Shown: positions 1 through 13,283, counted from the stretch's first letter. The stretch: DNA of 64,000 bases from Symbiodinium kawagutii (GCA_009767595.1 VSDK01022269.1:66855-130854); one strand, 5' to 3'. The notes: generated by a model not told the origin, from the letters alone. Translations and numbers: made by a program.

Positions 1-2480
1 AACAAACACATGAAATCAACAAAAAGATATTAATCGCTCATCCTCCTGGTCTTCATTCTGCAAACCGCCTATCACCGGCACTCCGCTCCCCGCCTTGGAG
101 CCTCCGAATTTGAAGAGGCTATTCTTCGCCTCCCGTAGAAACGAGGCGCTTGCAGTTGAGACGTTTGACTTTTCAGGTGTCGGTTGTGGAGCCATTTTTT
201 GTTGAGCTTCGTCTTAGCCTCAGGTTGATTAATGGGGAGGGGTACCATTTTTATGGCAAACCAGTTGGCTTTTAGGAGATACCCCCTATTAAGCAACCCA
301 ATGAATATCATCTCTGGGTGTCACTATCCATGGGTGCGTGTGTGTGTTGACACACAGTATATTGACGATACCCAATCAATATCATCCATGGGTGTCACTA
401 GGTGAAAGCGAAAAATGGAGTAGAGACCAGTTTAGTAAAGCCCCTCATTCCATTTTGGGAATGTTCGCAACGGGTACAGGGTTGACAGCCGCTCATGGTA
501 TAAAACATTCAGGTGAATCCAGACATGGTGGTATCAAAAAATTGCAGGGCTTCAGGAAGTGCATTGAAACATGTCCACGCACCTAGCGGAGCTTGCTGAA
601 ATGGGGTGTCATATCAGCGGTCAACCCAGGCATCTGTTGGGATCTGTGGATGACTTCACAACCATTGCCCTCGCCCAACACAACGACATGAACTCTTCGG
701 GACATCGGCTCCGCTTATAAAGCTATGCCATATGGCAATCTTGGGATAATGCAACGATGACGAAAACCGCAACAAAAAGAAACCACAAACACCAACCAAA
801 CAATCAACCAGCCAAACAACCAACAAACAAGTATACAAACAATAACGGCGAGTAACAACAACAATAGCAACGACAAAACACATTGATCAACAACAGCAAA
901 AAGCAGAACTGCACTGCTCGGTGAATTGGTTCACCCCTTGGGTTGTAGTGTGCATAAACCATGCAGGTCACAGCCAAAACAACGCCAAAGAGTTGGCCAC
1001 TCCACCACCCCAGCAGCCCAGCGCAGGTCTTTTTCATGGCCCATCTGTACACTCGGGGCACAGCCAGAGAACTTGCTGTACGAACTCTGAACTGCTCAGC
1101 AACTATTGGTCAAGTGAGTCAATTGTACACATAGAATTCTATGGGAATGGGTCCTGTGTAAACAGCGAGGCACCACTTGGGACCTTCTGGGTTGGCATGC
1201 TGAGTCTCCACAGATTTCCACGGTGCATGTTGGATCTGCCACACAGCGCCATGTGGCATCGCACTTGGAGTCATCTACGGAGCCCCCGAAGGGCCAACCA
1301 GTGCAGTGGTGAGCGCAGCCAACACGCAGGCTGCCTCGCTGATTCTGCGTGATGGGTTGATCTGACTGAGCAGTTTTCAAAGGACCCACAGGAATGAAGG
1401 AATCTTGAGAAAGCGAGGGTGAAGCGTACATGTGGGTATAAACAAACATATGCAGAATATATGATTCACATATGAACAGCATATTGCTAAAACCTACATA
1501 ACCACTATGTGACCTGTGCCCGGAACGCTGTCACAATCACAATCTGCAAACAAATATGGGGATGAGATTGAAATATGGGAAGAAAGATAGAAGATGAAAT
1601 CAATTAGGTCATATCACTGAGATGTAAAATCATTGGCACTTCCGAACTTCCGAACGCTACCGACGCGGTCAATTCTCGCAAAGGTTTGTTGTTGGGATCT
1701 CCATGAGGTATACAGTCCGTGGCTCAAACAACCCCTACACCCGCGAGCATCTGATAGAACGGGCCACCTGTCAAAATGTGGTGATTCCAGGGTGTTGACC
1801 AACGAAAGTGTCACCGTCTCAGATTGGAACTACATCTTGGTCTTCAGCTGCTGCGGAACAGATGCCGGATGCTAACCTGGATGACTAGATGATCACCCCA
1901 TGAAATCATGCGGAAACCCTGGGGAAAGCCTGGGAAACCAGCTGCACATGGGTTGAGGAGCACGTGAGAAGAGGCACGCCTCGCGCTACCGCCTGACCAA
2001 CCATTGCTGTAGACCTACCCTGGATCCAGCACCATTTTGATCCATTTTTGGGGGGTCAGTGAATCTGGTGATCCAAAATGCCATGAGTCCTGCTACTTCA
2101 GGATGGTTGATGGATCCTGTTGGTAGCCCCAGCCGCTGCCCGCGTTCCATTCAAGGCGCTGCAAAGCAGGCGGGATAAAGACCTGCACGTTGGTAAGAAG
2201 CATCGATGCCCTCCGAAGATCCCGCGCCTCGATGAGGCGGTGGCGAGTCGTTGGGCGCGAGCGCGGTTGGGAGTTGGGAACCAGAAATGGTGCAAGGAAC
2301 AACCTGAAGGGGTGCCCCAATGGTTGCAGGTTCTCACCACATGATTGTCACAAGGCAGGGAAAACCAAATATCCGAGTTGTATGATCTGGGCGTTTCTCA
2401 AAATATCGGAACCCCGAAAATGGATGGCTACTGTAAATGCTTACAAGAATGGATGAGTTGGTATGTCACCCTATGACTTG
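1..2480. other. Host DNA without a supported gene
   Basis: Mixed-composition sequence with many short open frames on both strands and none of convincing length or character. The region 770-880 is CAAC/CAAA-rich and low in complexity. The block at about 220-330 contains GGGGTACC and ATACCCCCTATT motifs related to the dispersed repeat described at 5853 and 56234. Confidence 0.4.
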
Positions 2481-2490
2481 AGAAACCAAC

Positions 2491-2610
2491 ATATGGCAGT
2501 GGGTCAAAACCCCGTACCCCTGGTTCCCCTGTCATTAACCATTGTTTTCCCTATTATTCTTGGTTATTATCACCCATTATTGCTTGGTTAACTGCTTGAC
2601 CCAGAGCCAC
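2491..2610. repeat. Dispersed host repeat, copy 1 (about 120 bp)
   Basis: Begins near CAGTGGGTCAAAACCCCGTA and is closely repeated at about 3861-3976 in the same orientation. A short fragment (GCGGGTCAAAACCCTA) recurs at about 11999. Copies 1 and 2 both lie immediately 3' (on the minus strand) of a hydrophobic exon-like frame. Confidence 0.7.
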
Positions 2611-2849
2611 ATATGAACTGAACCAACTGATACACCAACTACAGCTTGCAACCAGCCCCAGCTGGCCCCCCGCGCCTCCCAGATGTCCCAAGTGAGGCAC
2701 CCAGCAGCACACGTCCCGGCAGAACCATCCGATGCCCACGGCCGCAGCGCAGCTGATGAGGCACCAGCCAGCGCTGAGATGCAGAACCAAGGCCCGACCA
2801 CAAACGAAGCCTGCCACGTCAGCTGGTGGTGCCACATAGGTTTACCCAC
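2577..2849 (-). other. Exon-like open frame, possibly membrane protein
   Basis: A minus-strand frame rich in Ala, Gly, Trp and hydrophobic residues (FVVGPWFCISALAGASSAAL) with elevated GC compared with its surroundings. It looks like a coding exon of a membrane protein, but splice sites and family are not certain. Confidence 0.25.
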
Positions 2850-3860
2850 CAGCTTGATGTTGTTCCGGTTCTGGCTCTAAACAGGTGGTGTTCAATGGGA
2901 GAATCAAATAAAAATAGGAAAAAGTACTTGGAATTCACAGAACCCAAACTGGCCCCGCTAGTGTGGTCGTTTGTAGCATCCCGTCTCTGAAGTTGGTGAC
3001 TAGGCACGTAAAGAAATGATGAAGTAAACAAAGACAAACTGAAATGATAAATCGAAAACAGAAGTGGCCCACCCAACATCATCAACTATTTTGGAACTCA
3101 AGGTGCCCGGCCAGGTCAAAATTTCGAACGATGCTTCAGCCCTCAACTTCTTGCTGCAAAAACTGACTTGTCACACCCAGCCTGCAAGGACCATGGTGGG
3201 ATAGCCTAGCACGTAGATTAAGAACTGGTTGAAGACCAGGAAAGGCGGCAAGAACATGCCTCAGCGGCAAAGGCAAGTGGCTTTGCCATGGATGGAATCC
3301 TGTTAGTACAAAAATCGGAATCCCCTAGTTTACGAGGATGAGAATGAAGACGATGGTCATCATCATAACCATCAACACTATCATCATGCCGACAGACCAA
3401 CCAATCATTCATGAGCATTGGCGGTGGCGTTGTGACTGCAATCTTGGCAGTGTACTCCGATACAACGTATCAATGTTACTTTCATCCTCAGTGCCTTGAT
3501 AATAACCCTTTCTAATGCTCATGAATCATCATTTGCAAGGTCCAATATGTACATGTTGTTAATCCTTCTAAAAATATCCCTTATTGTCTTTCATGACTAT
3601 CCTCATATCCTTGATAGTTTCTTGATGAAAATCCTACTTCTTTGTGTTTTTTGTCGATGTTGTTTTCGTGCCTATCCCCATCACTGAAAAAACCTACTTC
3701 CATTTGAAGTTTCTGAACCCCCAATATGTTCGTTCATGTTGAAGGAGTCCTCCCCATCCTTAGTGCTTCAGCAATATCTCAATGCTTTTGCTTTGATCTC
3801 CCAGGATCTTGGATCAAAATACTCAAGTCATATTTCCATATGAATATGTCCCATCCTATG

Positions 3861-3976
3861 TGGCAGTGGGTCAAAACCCCGTACCCTTGGTTCCCCTATC
3901 AATGACCATTATTTTCTCTATAGTTTGTTGGTTATGATCCCCCATTAGTTGGTTGATTAATATTGACCCATGGCCA
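3861..3976. repeat. Dispersed host repeat, copy 2
   Basis: Same orientation as 2491-2610 and alignable throughout, with substitutions. It precedes a second exon-like minus-strand frame (3985-4174). Confidence 0.7.
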
Positions 3977-4174
3977 TGTTAGTAATCTCCCAGGAAATTG
4001 CATGTCCCAAGGTGTCCCTCTCCCAGAAAAAATCCCTTCCAGGTGACACAGCCCGCTGGTGAAGCCGGAGTCGTTGAAGCGAGTGGTGGCGGCGGCGTAG
4101 AAGTTCCCCAGCGCAGCGACCAAGAACAGCTCTGCACGCCATAGGCTGTCAGGTTCCTGAGCGAAGAGGGCCAA
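3957..4174 (-). other. Exon-like open frame, possibly membrane protein
   Basis: The minus-strand frame contains LWRAELFLVAALGNFYAAATTRFNDSGFT, amphipathic to hydrophobic and protein-like. It could be an exon of a transporter. No conserved signature was identified. Confidence 0.25.
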
Positions 4175-4320
4175 TGTCTAAATGTGTGAATTACATATCT
4201 ACTTAAATGTTAATATCTATTTATGTGTGTATACATGTACATATATACACATGTATATAGATATATATGTCTTAAAGTAATTGTTTGTGTTTATGCAAAC
4301 ATAAATAATATATAGGTATA

Positions 4321-4422
4321 TATAGATATAGATATAGATATAGATATAGATATAGATATAGATATAGATATAGATATAGATATAGATATAGATATAGATA
4401 TAGATATAGATATAGATATAGG
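4321..4422. repeat. (TATAGA)n microsatellite
   Basis: An uninterrupted hexamer array, TATAGA in phase, flanked by TA/CA-rich sequence. The long Ile/Tyr frame here comes only from the repeat. Confidence 0.95.
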
Positions 4423-5852
4423 TATTCATATTATGTTTAAATGCGTGCCGCTGTTTCTGATTGTTGTTGCATGGATTTTTGACAAGAACGTTGGCATATG
4501 ACCTCTGAGGGTTGACGAGTGATCCTATCGGATTAAAATCAGTGCTCCACAAGGTGCTGTGATCCCATCAAATTACAATCATCAGTCCCATCCCCAGCGC
4601 AAAGCCAACCATTTTCATAGATGGGATGAAGCTCTAGAAGTGTTGAAAGCTAATGGGATGACTATATGAATATGGCTATTCATTCAGTGATTAATGATTT
4701 TAGTTTCATGGATAGATGGCTGTAATTCGAATACCTAAACCCATATGAAGCTCTAGGAGTGTTGCAATCATCAGCCATCCCCTGCTGATAGAAAGTGAGA
4801 ACGACTGATAGAAAAGCTCAAAGCCAACCATACCAAAAAATGACAAACGTGTAAATAACAGCTATCAGTGTCATGCACAAACAATACCCTGTCGCAATGG
4901 ATAATGGTTGTGAAGGAACGGTGAGTTTGATTTGTCATGGAGAATCAAGAAGCGGAAGCAAGTACAAGGAAGTACATAAAACACTCAGATGAGCTACCAT
5001 CAGTATGACAACTACTATTGCTCATTGGAAACCTGGTTTGAAATGGGGTGACCCATGATGAGCGTCCATGACTCAGAAGGGTCTGTTCATCCACAAGTAC
5101 CAGTAGACCCAACCACCCAAGCATGGGAAAAACATGATATCTAGATGTGTGCGTGTGTGTGTGTATAAATTAAAACATAGATATGTATACACATACATAC
5201 CTATTAAAGACAAATGACACATATCTATGTGTGTAACATAGTATGTACTATAAATAGTGTTTCTCCTCTGGTATGGCTTGTTTGCAAATTCTCCGGCGAA
5301 ACGAACCCAGCTGGTCGAACCAGCACCGAACACGGACGTATATGCCTACTATGTGGTGCCTCGACCAACCAGGAACCACATTGCTTTCAATGAAAGGCAT
5401 CAATACCAAGCAGCGGAATCATGGGTAGATAAACATGCAACCAACAACATGTGCCTAAAAAATGACAGGAAAGGTTAGGTCATAAAAGGTTTTCATTACA
5501 AAAACATGTGCAACCATACTCAGTAATTCCAAAAATGAATAGATGAACATCCCATCAAAGACTCGCTTGGTCATTTTTGGGCTGGGGGCACCAAGGGTTT
5601 GACCGCAACCATCCGTTGAAAACACCCGCTTTTGAGATACAAATAGACACATGGCTTCAAGCATCCGAGTAGTAAAGGGCATAGGGCACACAGCCTTGCC
5701 ACAGCAGAACTGCCAGGTTGGTCAAGAGCAAGGTGTCATGATAGCCTTGGCTAGGCAGCACCACCCTGGAAGAGCCAATCACAAGCGCCTGAAAGTTTGG
5801 AAATTCAGCAAGTTGAATTTCAGAATGACTAAAAATGAGGGTTGCTTTTAAA

Positions 5853-5943
5853 TACGGTACCGCCAAATCATCCCATGTTAGTCATTCATAGCAATAAACC
5901 AACCACTTTTATTTTTTGAGGTACCCCTATTTTGAGAAGCACC
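5853..5943. repeat. Member of dispersed GGTACC / AAATCATCC repeat family
   Basis: Contains ACGGTACCGCCAAATCATCC and GAGGTACCCCTATTTTGAGAAGC. Related blocks occur at 6380-6527, 12286-12345 (TTTCTCAAAATAAGGGACCCC), 42716-42960 and 56234-56322, in both orientations. Confidence 0.5.
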
Positions 5944-6379
5944 CACATAGGCATGTCCAAAAAATGATGGTGATCCCTTCGTCCGAAACTTCACCCCCCG
6001 AGAAACCTTGGTTGTGGGTAGGGAATCCATACCTTCCAGGAGGCTGCGTTTTGAGTGCTCGGTGAATATTCCAAGCCGTGCATACGGCTTGAACTTTTGT
6101 GATGCCCCACCAGGAAGGACAATCCCTACACACAATAATAAGCCATGGTTGTAGAGTGTTCACCAGTTCTCGTCTCCTGAAACACCCCCAACATCTGCCT
6201 CTGCACCAGGGAACCAGAGATGAGGTAGTCACGGCAGAAACACATAAATCCTGTCGTGTCTTGCGCTGTGCCCACCTGTCCTTTTGAGCCCCTGAGCCCT
6301 TGCCTTTCAAGGTCCCAGACCCTGTAGCAATCAACATGCCCACGTCACCTACAGGGCCTGGAAACCCAATCCGAAATAT

Positions 6380-6527
6380 GATTTGTTTGGTGCTATAAAT
6401 GATTTGGGTACCCTATTAAACCAAGCATATTTCAGAATATTTGGGGGCACCCTACTTTATTGATGATTGATCACTTCTTGGATGATTTGGGGGTACCATG
6501 GTGTACCCTATTTCAAGAAACCAATGT
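6380..6527. repeat. Members of dispersed GGTACC repeat family (two blocks)
   Basis: ATGATTTGGGTACCCTATT and GATGATTTGGGGGTACCATG, followed by TGTACCCTATTTCAAGAAACC. This is the reverse orientation of the consensus TTTCTCAAAATAGGGTACC...AAATCATC. Confidence 0.5.
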
Positions 6528-7277
6528 CACTGGACTGTCAGCAAGGTGGTTTTGTCCAGAGAATGCATCGACTACGCAAACATCTGCCCGTATGTCGTCC
6601 CAATAACTGGCACCCCATCGCCTACTGTCAGATAGTTTTGGGTGGTCTTCAAGTACAAAAGTGTCTGAAATCATCTGACATCCAAAACAATTGCGGCTTC
6701 AAGTCTTGTTGCCAGCTCCAACATCCAAGCCCCAACTAACCTATTACATATGAGCGAAATAAATATAGATAAACCACTATTAACCAGCTCCCCGTCATCC
6801 CCACCATCGGCAACCCCTCTCCTAGAGCCACCCACTTGGGCAGGAGAACCCATGGCGGCAATGCCCTCGACATCTTGGGCCAAACGCTGCTGATGACTTC
6901 CGGTCACTGTGAGATACACCAACGCATGACCTGCAAAAAGCCAAGGCTGGTGACCTCATCATAGTTTGCTCCCAACTTATCACTTGTCAACTTATCACAG
7001 TTGGCTCACAACTTATCACTTGTCAACTGCCACACAATGGTTCCTGCTGCTAAATGAAACCATAACCACAACACTTCCCACGTCGCCAACCAATGGGCAT
7101 CACTGCCGGTGCAGCAACCTGCTTCAACTCCAAGCGCAACTGCTGCTGCAGTGCTTTCTCTGCCTGGCGACGGTCCACTGTGCCTATAAATATATGTATC
7201 TCTATGTCCGTATGCATATCCTACAAGTATTATGCACTACATGGCACACACACACATGCATACGTATGTGTGTATAT

Positions 7278-7345
7278 AGATATATCTATCTATCTACCTA
7301 TCTATCCATCTGTCCATCTATCTATCTGTCTATCGATCGATCTAG
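7278..7345. repeat. Imperfect (CTAT)n microsatellite
   Basis: Tetramer array of CTAT with CCAT/CTGT interruptions. Confidence 0.85.
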
Positions 7346-8045
7346 AAACATGTCCCCATGGCTGGATTCCAACACCCAGCAGTCAGTTGCACCTCGCCAC
7401 CGTTGGTCTTCGACTCCAGCACCTCAGAACTTGAGTAGCAAACGCTGATGTGTACATATACAAATCCTTCGTGGTGTACACATTCATGCACAATAGTTGA
7501 GCGTGTACATATATATATATATATTATGCGGTATGCATAATGGAAACCAGCCTAGTTGTCCAGTTGCTGCACCCAAATCATGACCCCGTGTTGGGCTGTT
7601 AAGTCCATACTTCCAATCCCAATGGCGACTGATCACTTTTGGGGTCCTAATCTACCAGCCCATGCAGCTGATCAAACAGGGTGTTCCCTGAGCTGCTGGA
7701 TACTCTGCGTATTTTGTAACTTCCAAGCAGCTTCAAACATGACAAGTTTTCTTCGAAGCTGAAGAATGTCAAGATATAGAGCAGTCTTGAGGCTACCCAA
7801 TCTGTGGACTTACATGACGTTCATGTGGGGTTCATGCTGGTTGGCACGCACATGTGGCAATCTGCCCCCCGCCCCTCACCAAATAGAGGCACCTCCAGCT
7901 GTCGAGTGTATGCCAACAGGAGCAGCTCATGCAGCTCCGCATTGCTCCTGTCCAAAGGCAGCTCGCTGTTTACCGGCTCCATCGTCCACTATGCTAACGC
8001 AAGATCTATAGACCCAGGGATACCTGGCTCTTTAGACCCTGGGGG

Positions 8046-8482
8046 TTAGCATTTGAAGTTATCGCTTTTGCAGAGCACGTCCAGTAAATCAACCAAGGTG
8101 TATTGATCCAGTGTGAACATTACTGCAAAATTGACATGTCTTATTTCTGTCACGATGTCAATGATGATTTGTCTTGCAACGTGATAAGATCTCCAGGACG
8201 GCGCAAGTAGCTGCAAATATTGCCATCTAATTGGCAAATGCACCAGGAGCATATCACCTACGCGCCGGTAATGGTAATACCTGTATGGAGCTAAGTGGCC
8301 AGAAAGCATAAGCAAGAGCAACACCGTACTCTTGAGTTTTGATCAGATACTCTCAGGTAGCTGCAGATGTCAACCAAAGTCACCGCTACACTATCTGTCA
8401 AAGATGGACCTATTGAGAACAGTTGAGAACTGCATTTCTCCCCACTACAGTCCGCGATGAATTGAATTTTTAATTCCAACAA
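8046..8482 (-). other. Exon-like frames, possible phospholipase D-like domain
   Basis: Two overlapping minus-strand frames (8482-8291 and 8324-8046) have natural protein composition. The downstream one includes HVARQIIIDIVTEIRHVNF, then AVMFTLDQYTLVDLLDVL. That pattern (Arg-x-Ile helix, hydrophobic strand, Thr-x-Asp, then x-x-Leu-x-Asp-x-Leu) resembles the start of a PLD-type phosphodiesterase domain. No HKD motif is visible in this stretch, so the call is weak. A further protein-like frame lies at 9270-8959 on the same strand. Confidence 0.3.
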
Positions 8483-10820
8483 TCCCCCGTTTCAACCCGA
8501 TCGCTTTCACACTCTCTGTGTCAGGAAGTGGTCAAGAAGTGTGGGATCTACAATCTAAATCAATCTAATCCAAAAATCCAAGGAATCATTCTCACAGTGT
8601 TAGCTACTTACATCAATTGTATCACCATTTTTTCGCAGTGATTACTCCGAAACCGCTCGGGGCCCCGTAACAGGGCTGGCCGGCCACCTGCACATGAGCT
8701 GATCGTAGGAAGGCCTTCCCTCCACGGGCCGCACCTGGCCACACCGATGCTGAAAACCAATGGTGAACCACCCAAGATCAGACACAAAAGTAACGGCTAA
8801 CCAACGGTGAGCCCATGGTAAACTCGAAGGGAGTGAGTTTTGGCCATTAGTTTGCTATGTAGTTAATTAATCAATGTTCCTTGCTTGTTGTTTGATGGTG
8901 AACGCACCAATAGTTTAGCAATCATTCATTCTACTTAATGCTACTGTTGGTTTGAGTGCTAGGAACGGTTGGTGGGAAGTGATTGTACACTGTGTTCTAG
9001 TCTGTACTGACTGTATTGGCAACACATCGAGATGGGGCACAAGTTATACATATCTGAACTCCCGCTGAAATTGAATCGGCGAATATCCCGCAGAGACCCT
9101 TCTGCTTCTGAGATCACTACAAGCATTTGATTCACAAGCATGAGACCTCCTGTTCTGCTCACAGTTTGAATCACCCGCCTCCTTGGACAATGGAACAATG
9201 CAATGAGCGTGAAGTATATGAATGCATGTGAATCCTTCAAGCTATCCACTGGTTGCCAGGGCAACGTCATTTATACTGTTGTACGCAAGCCCTATCTCGA
9301 CAATTCTCCCCACAAACACATGAAAGGGAACACCTACCATGTCTTGAGGTCAACCTATCCTTCCCACCATTCGTCAACGATGCCGGCGTTGCATCAATCA
9401 GTGATCCCTGCTCGTCTCGATAAAGGCCCTCGTAGCCATTGGGCAAAGCGAAGACCTTCCTGCAGGCCAGGGGTGCCCTGGTACAGGCTGGTGAAGTCGA
9501 AAGTAGCTATGGAAAATCACCATAGATCATAGAGGAAATCTGGGAATATGCTAACCATATCTAAGAATTGGTAGATGTTCCATTGCTATCTAAGACGACT
9601 AAAGCGTCGCGAATGTTAGTGTGGAAAAATGGTTTAAATTGGCGAAAGACAACAAAGAATGCATGATACTTGCTGCCTCACATCCCCCCATCCCCCCGAT
9701 TCAGAACCATTTCAACAATGGTTGAATCCCCCTTTTGTTCGTTGTGTTTTGCAATTTCCCTAATGTGATGGACCCACAACACCATGCTTCATGGGCTGCT
9801 TTCCAGCACCTTGTATGATCATCTCCGATAGCCACGTTTTATGATCCAGTTTGCCACACTCCGGAGCTCTTCCGGCCATCTGCCGCCACGATTGTCCATG
9901 GATCTGTCTACCCTCAACATCCCGCGCCAACAAAGTAAACAACATGAAAACAACAGGCACAGAATGTATGCACACGTATTCATACAAATGCGTATGCAAA
10001 AAACACAAATGTATGCACTTCGATAGTGGCACCTCCATGTCATTGCTTGTTTGAGTGGCAATCTCCAATAAACATGACACGCTCAGCACTACCGACATAA
10101 AAGCAACCAGGCGCTGATTGATATGTTGCTGATTACGTGTCCACAAGAGCCCACGGGGTTGTCCACAAATGGTCTGTGGTTCCCCTCCGAAAAATTAGAT
10201 AAATCTTTTTGGGTGCAGGATACTGGTTACATCTATCTACCAATTTGGGTGTGTAAATTTCAGGTTTCATCACAACGGGAGGAAGGAAAATGCAGGAAGT
10301 AGAAACGCAAGCCAAAATGCTTCAAACTTCAAACCACCAACCAACATGCCATTACTGATTAGTATCCTGAGTAATTACATATCTTATATGTATTCTGTTG
10401 ACATGGTGATATGGCCAATGACAACCGAACTTGTGATGCGATCCCACAGTCCTTAGTTCACCTTCCAGATCTGCGGCTTCTTCAAACTCGCTCACCGGCA
10501 CAGCACGGTAGCCTGTGACACCGTCACGAAACGCTGGGCTCCCAAAACACTGTGCTGCGAAGCCTTATGAATGGTTCATATTGACCCAGCTCGCCATTCA
10601 TACATAGCACACAGGGGTCTTCCTGTAACCCCGACCTCGCGCTGCAAGGGCAGCCGCATAGTCGAAGTCTTTGGGTGGCCAATCAGGGAGGACGTACCAC
10701 CAGCGGCCTGCCGCTGCCGATAGCTTCGAGCCCCAGGCTGACCACCAGAAATGATGTTCTTGCCAGCAATGATAGGAGTGCCCATGTTCAATCTTCCTTC
10801 AGCCTGAGACAGACCAATAC
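8483..10820. other. Host DNA, mostly without supported genes
   Basis: Apart from a possible minus-strand exon at 8959-9270, nothing coding is convincing. Confidence 0.35.
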
Positions 10821-10823
10821 TTG

Positions 10824-10824
10824 A

Positions 10825-10914
<90 letters not shown>

Positions 10915-10924
10915 AATCATCATC
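10824..10924. repeat. (CAT)n trinucleotide microsatellite
   Basis: About 100 bp of CAT/ATC with a few interruptions. The poly-Met and poly-Asp frames across it are artefacts of the repeat. Confidence 0.95.
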
Positions 10925-11136
10925 GACAACAACAGAAACACGACAGCTGGACTGAACACCGGCGGCGCACAGAGAAGTTTCGCCACCAAGGACTGCTTCG
11001 CACTTCGAAGTTCGCGCGACTTTGGCGCAACGGCTTCGCCTGCAGCACTGCTGAAAGGGTCGCAACAAGTCGTGGAGTTTCATGGTGAGATCCTTCATGT
11101 TGGCTGTAGCAAGCGACCTATCTGGACCTATCTTAC

Positions 11137-11203
<67 letters not shown>

Positions 11204-11204
11204 G
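11137..11204. repeat. (GTT)n trinucleotide microsatellite
   Basis: Uninterrupted GTT array; the poly-Leu frame is an artefact. Confidence 0.95.
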
Positions 11205-11542
11205 CTTACATATCTCTCTTACTTTTTGCTTAGTCTTGGTTCTCGAGCACTGTTCAGTACTTGAGAGCGAAGCATGCTGCTTCGCAACGGAACTAGTGCC
11301 ATTTTTGCACGCACCTGCACAGGTTTTACCATGGCTAGATGATGATTGACCTCACATAGGTCATCCATACTGGGGATCCATAGTGGTACAAGTCGAACAA
11401 CTTTACTGTGGGTTCCCACATGCCAAATAGAAATGGTGGATACGCGAACGTGCGCGTCACCCTACGTCACATGTATAGGTATGCATGCGTTGGTACTTTT
11501 ACAAGCCACAATTGTACCCCGGCGCACCCCTAAATTGGATCT

Positions 11543-11836
11543 TCACCGGATGAAACGGTCATTTTTGGATGGTAAGGTACTAAAGTCAGTGGCATTGGGT
11601 CCCTCTCGGTTTCCCGTTGCGAGTACAACAGGCTTGATGTCAGGCAAAGCTTCAAATCGCTGAGTCGTGACTAATGAAGTGATTTCCCCCGAAAAAAGCA
11701 AACATTCCAAACTGCTTCTACATCTCAAGGTGGACATTTCGGATACGATCATCAGATCCACTCCTGACACAACAGATTGGACCAGGGGACCTGTGGGTGC
11801 CACTGAAAACGTCCATCCAAGGCCGGTAACTCCCAC
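11543..11836 (-). other. Exon-like open frame of unknown family
   Basis: A 97-codon minus-strand frame with balanced, protein-like composition (SVVSGVDLMIVSEMSTL and FEALPDIKPVVLATGN). A second protein-like frame in another phase overlaps upstream (11752-11949). No family is recognised, and the plus-strand frame here is also open. Confidence 0.2.
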
Positions 11837-12285
11837 TGATGACTCCCTACAAACAAACGGTAAGTTCTACAGCTACCCAACGGGCCACGGGTCCAAACGG
11901 ATGTAGAGCCCCACCTGAAGAGATCACCTTCAGGTTCACGGGTTCCCACCTTTCTGTACAGCCTTAGCTGACAGCGGTTGATGCATTCTCTCTATAGGCA
12001 GCGGGTCAAAACCCTAGGCTGCTAGCATCCCAAATCTCCCAATCTGAATGGAATTGTCTTTGTTGCGATGTTCAATGATGTTCACCTAGCCATGCTTGGG
12101 AGTTGCCCATCTTCGATTGGCTGCAAACAAGCATCAACACCTCTGTCTGTGTAATACGACTGAGCTACTTGGGGTCTGGGGGATCAACCAGGCAAGCTTG
12201 GCTCTGCAATACCTAGAGGCATCATGACTTTCCTCGTAGTTTATGTGGTTGTGTAAATTCCGTCCTGCAATGATATCATCATATG

Positions 12286-12345
12286 GATGTTTCTCAAAAT
12301 AAGGGACCCCTAAGTCATCCAATATTAGTCATTTATAATGATGCC
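12286..12345. repeat. Member of dispersed GGTACC / AAATCATCC repeat family
   Basis: TTTCTCAAAATAAGGGACCCC followed by TAAGTCATCCAATATTAGTCATT. It matches 5853-5943 in part (TCATCCxATxTTAGTCATT). Confidence 0.5.
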
Positions 12346-12599
12346 TATTTGGAGCTGCGGTCATCCCATCCTCAGTTTTTGCCGAACTCGTTTGGGTCGA
12401 TTTTAGGCACAGCTCTGTCGCCCCAAAATCAATTCTGGTTCCTTCACTTGTTTGACAGCTGCGGGGTTCTCGGCAGGTTTGGGATTATTTTTTCCGTTTT
12501 TTTTCTGGGAATTATTTTCCATTTCAGTGCTGGGAATAGTAGCTGCAACGTTCTAGGGTTCCTATTCCTCTTCGGGTGTGGTGTGCCTGGTAGGTTTGT

Positions 12600-13280
12600 G
12601 GTTAGGGCTGAGGTTGATTTGAGCTTTTCTGACTTTAGGGTTGCTTTGAGGGTATTTGGTTGTAGGGTTGAGTTTAGGTTTCTCGTTTTAGGGTTCATTG
12701 TATGGTTTTGCGGTTTGAGGGTTGGGTTTAGGGTTTTTGCTTTTAGGGTCGGGTTTAGGGTTTATGGCCTTTGGTGTCTTTTTTTGTTTTTTTTGTCTTA
12801 GGATTGGTTTTAGGTTGATTCTAGAGTTTATGGTTTAGGGTTGAGTTTAAGGTTTATTGCTTAGAGTCTATGGTGTTAAGGTTCCTTGTAGGATTTCTGG
12901 TTTTAGGTTGGGTTTAGGGCTGATGGTTTTAGAGTTGAATTTAGGGTTTATGGTTCTATGGTTGATTTTGTGATTGTCTTGTGGCTTCAGGGTTGATTTA
13001 ATGAAGGTTTACAATTTCTTGGGGGTGATTTGCAGCTTTCTGAATTTTAGGGTACATTTTGGGTTTATGGTTTGGGTTGAGGTTGATTTCGGGTTTTCTG
13101 ACTTTAGAGTTTCTTTTAAGGTTTATGCTTAGGGTTGAGGCTGATTTGAGGGTTTTCTGACTTTAGGGCTGCTTTTAGAGTTTATCGTTGTAGGGTTGAG
13201 TTTAAGAAATTTGGTTTTAGGGTTCATTGTATGGTTTTTCGGTTTTAAGGTTGGGTTTAGGGCTGATGGTTTCAGGGTTG
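12600..13280. repeat. Degenerate telomere-like (TTTAGGG)-type tract
   Basis: Dense, irregular GGGTTTAGGG, TTTTAGGGTT and GGGTTGAGTTTAGG variants. TTTAGGG is the telomere unit of plants and many algae and protists. Here it is internal and heavily decayed, either an old interstitial telomere or a derived minisatellite. Confidence 0.7.
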
Positions 13281-13283
13281 GCT

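Larger units (their letters stand above)
4430..7260. other. Host DNA without a supported gene
   Basis: No convincing coding region. It contains members of a dispersed GGTACC-centred repeat family (5853-5943 and 6380-6527). Confidence 0.4.

Noticed and set aside
10576..11098. Poly-Met and poly-Asp frames
   Set aside because: Produced by the CAT microsatellite.
12283..12801. 172-codon plus-strand frame
   Set aside because: Phe/Val/Gly-rich translation of the degenerate TTTAGGG tract and its AT-rich leader; no domain.
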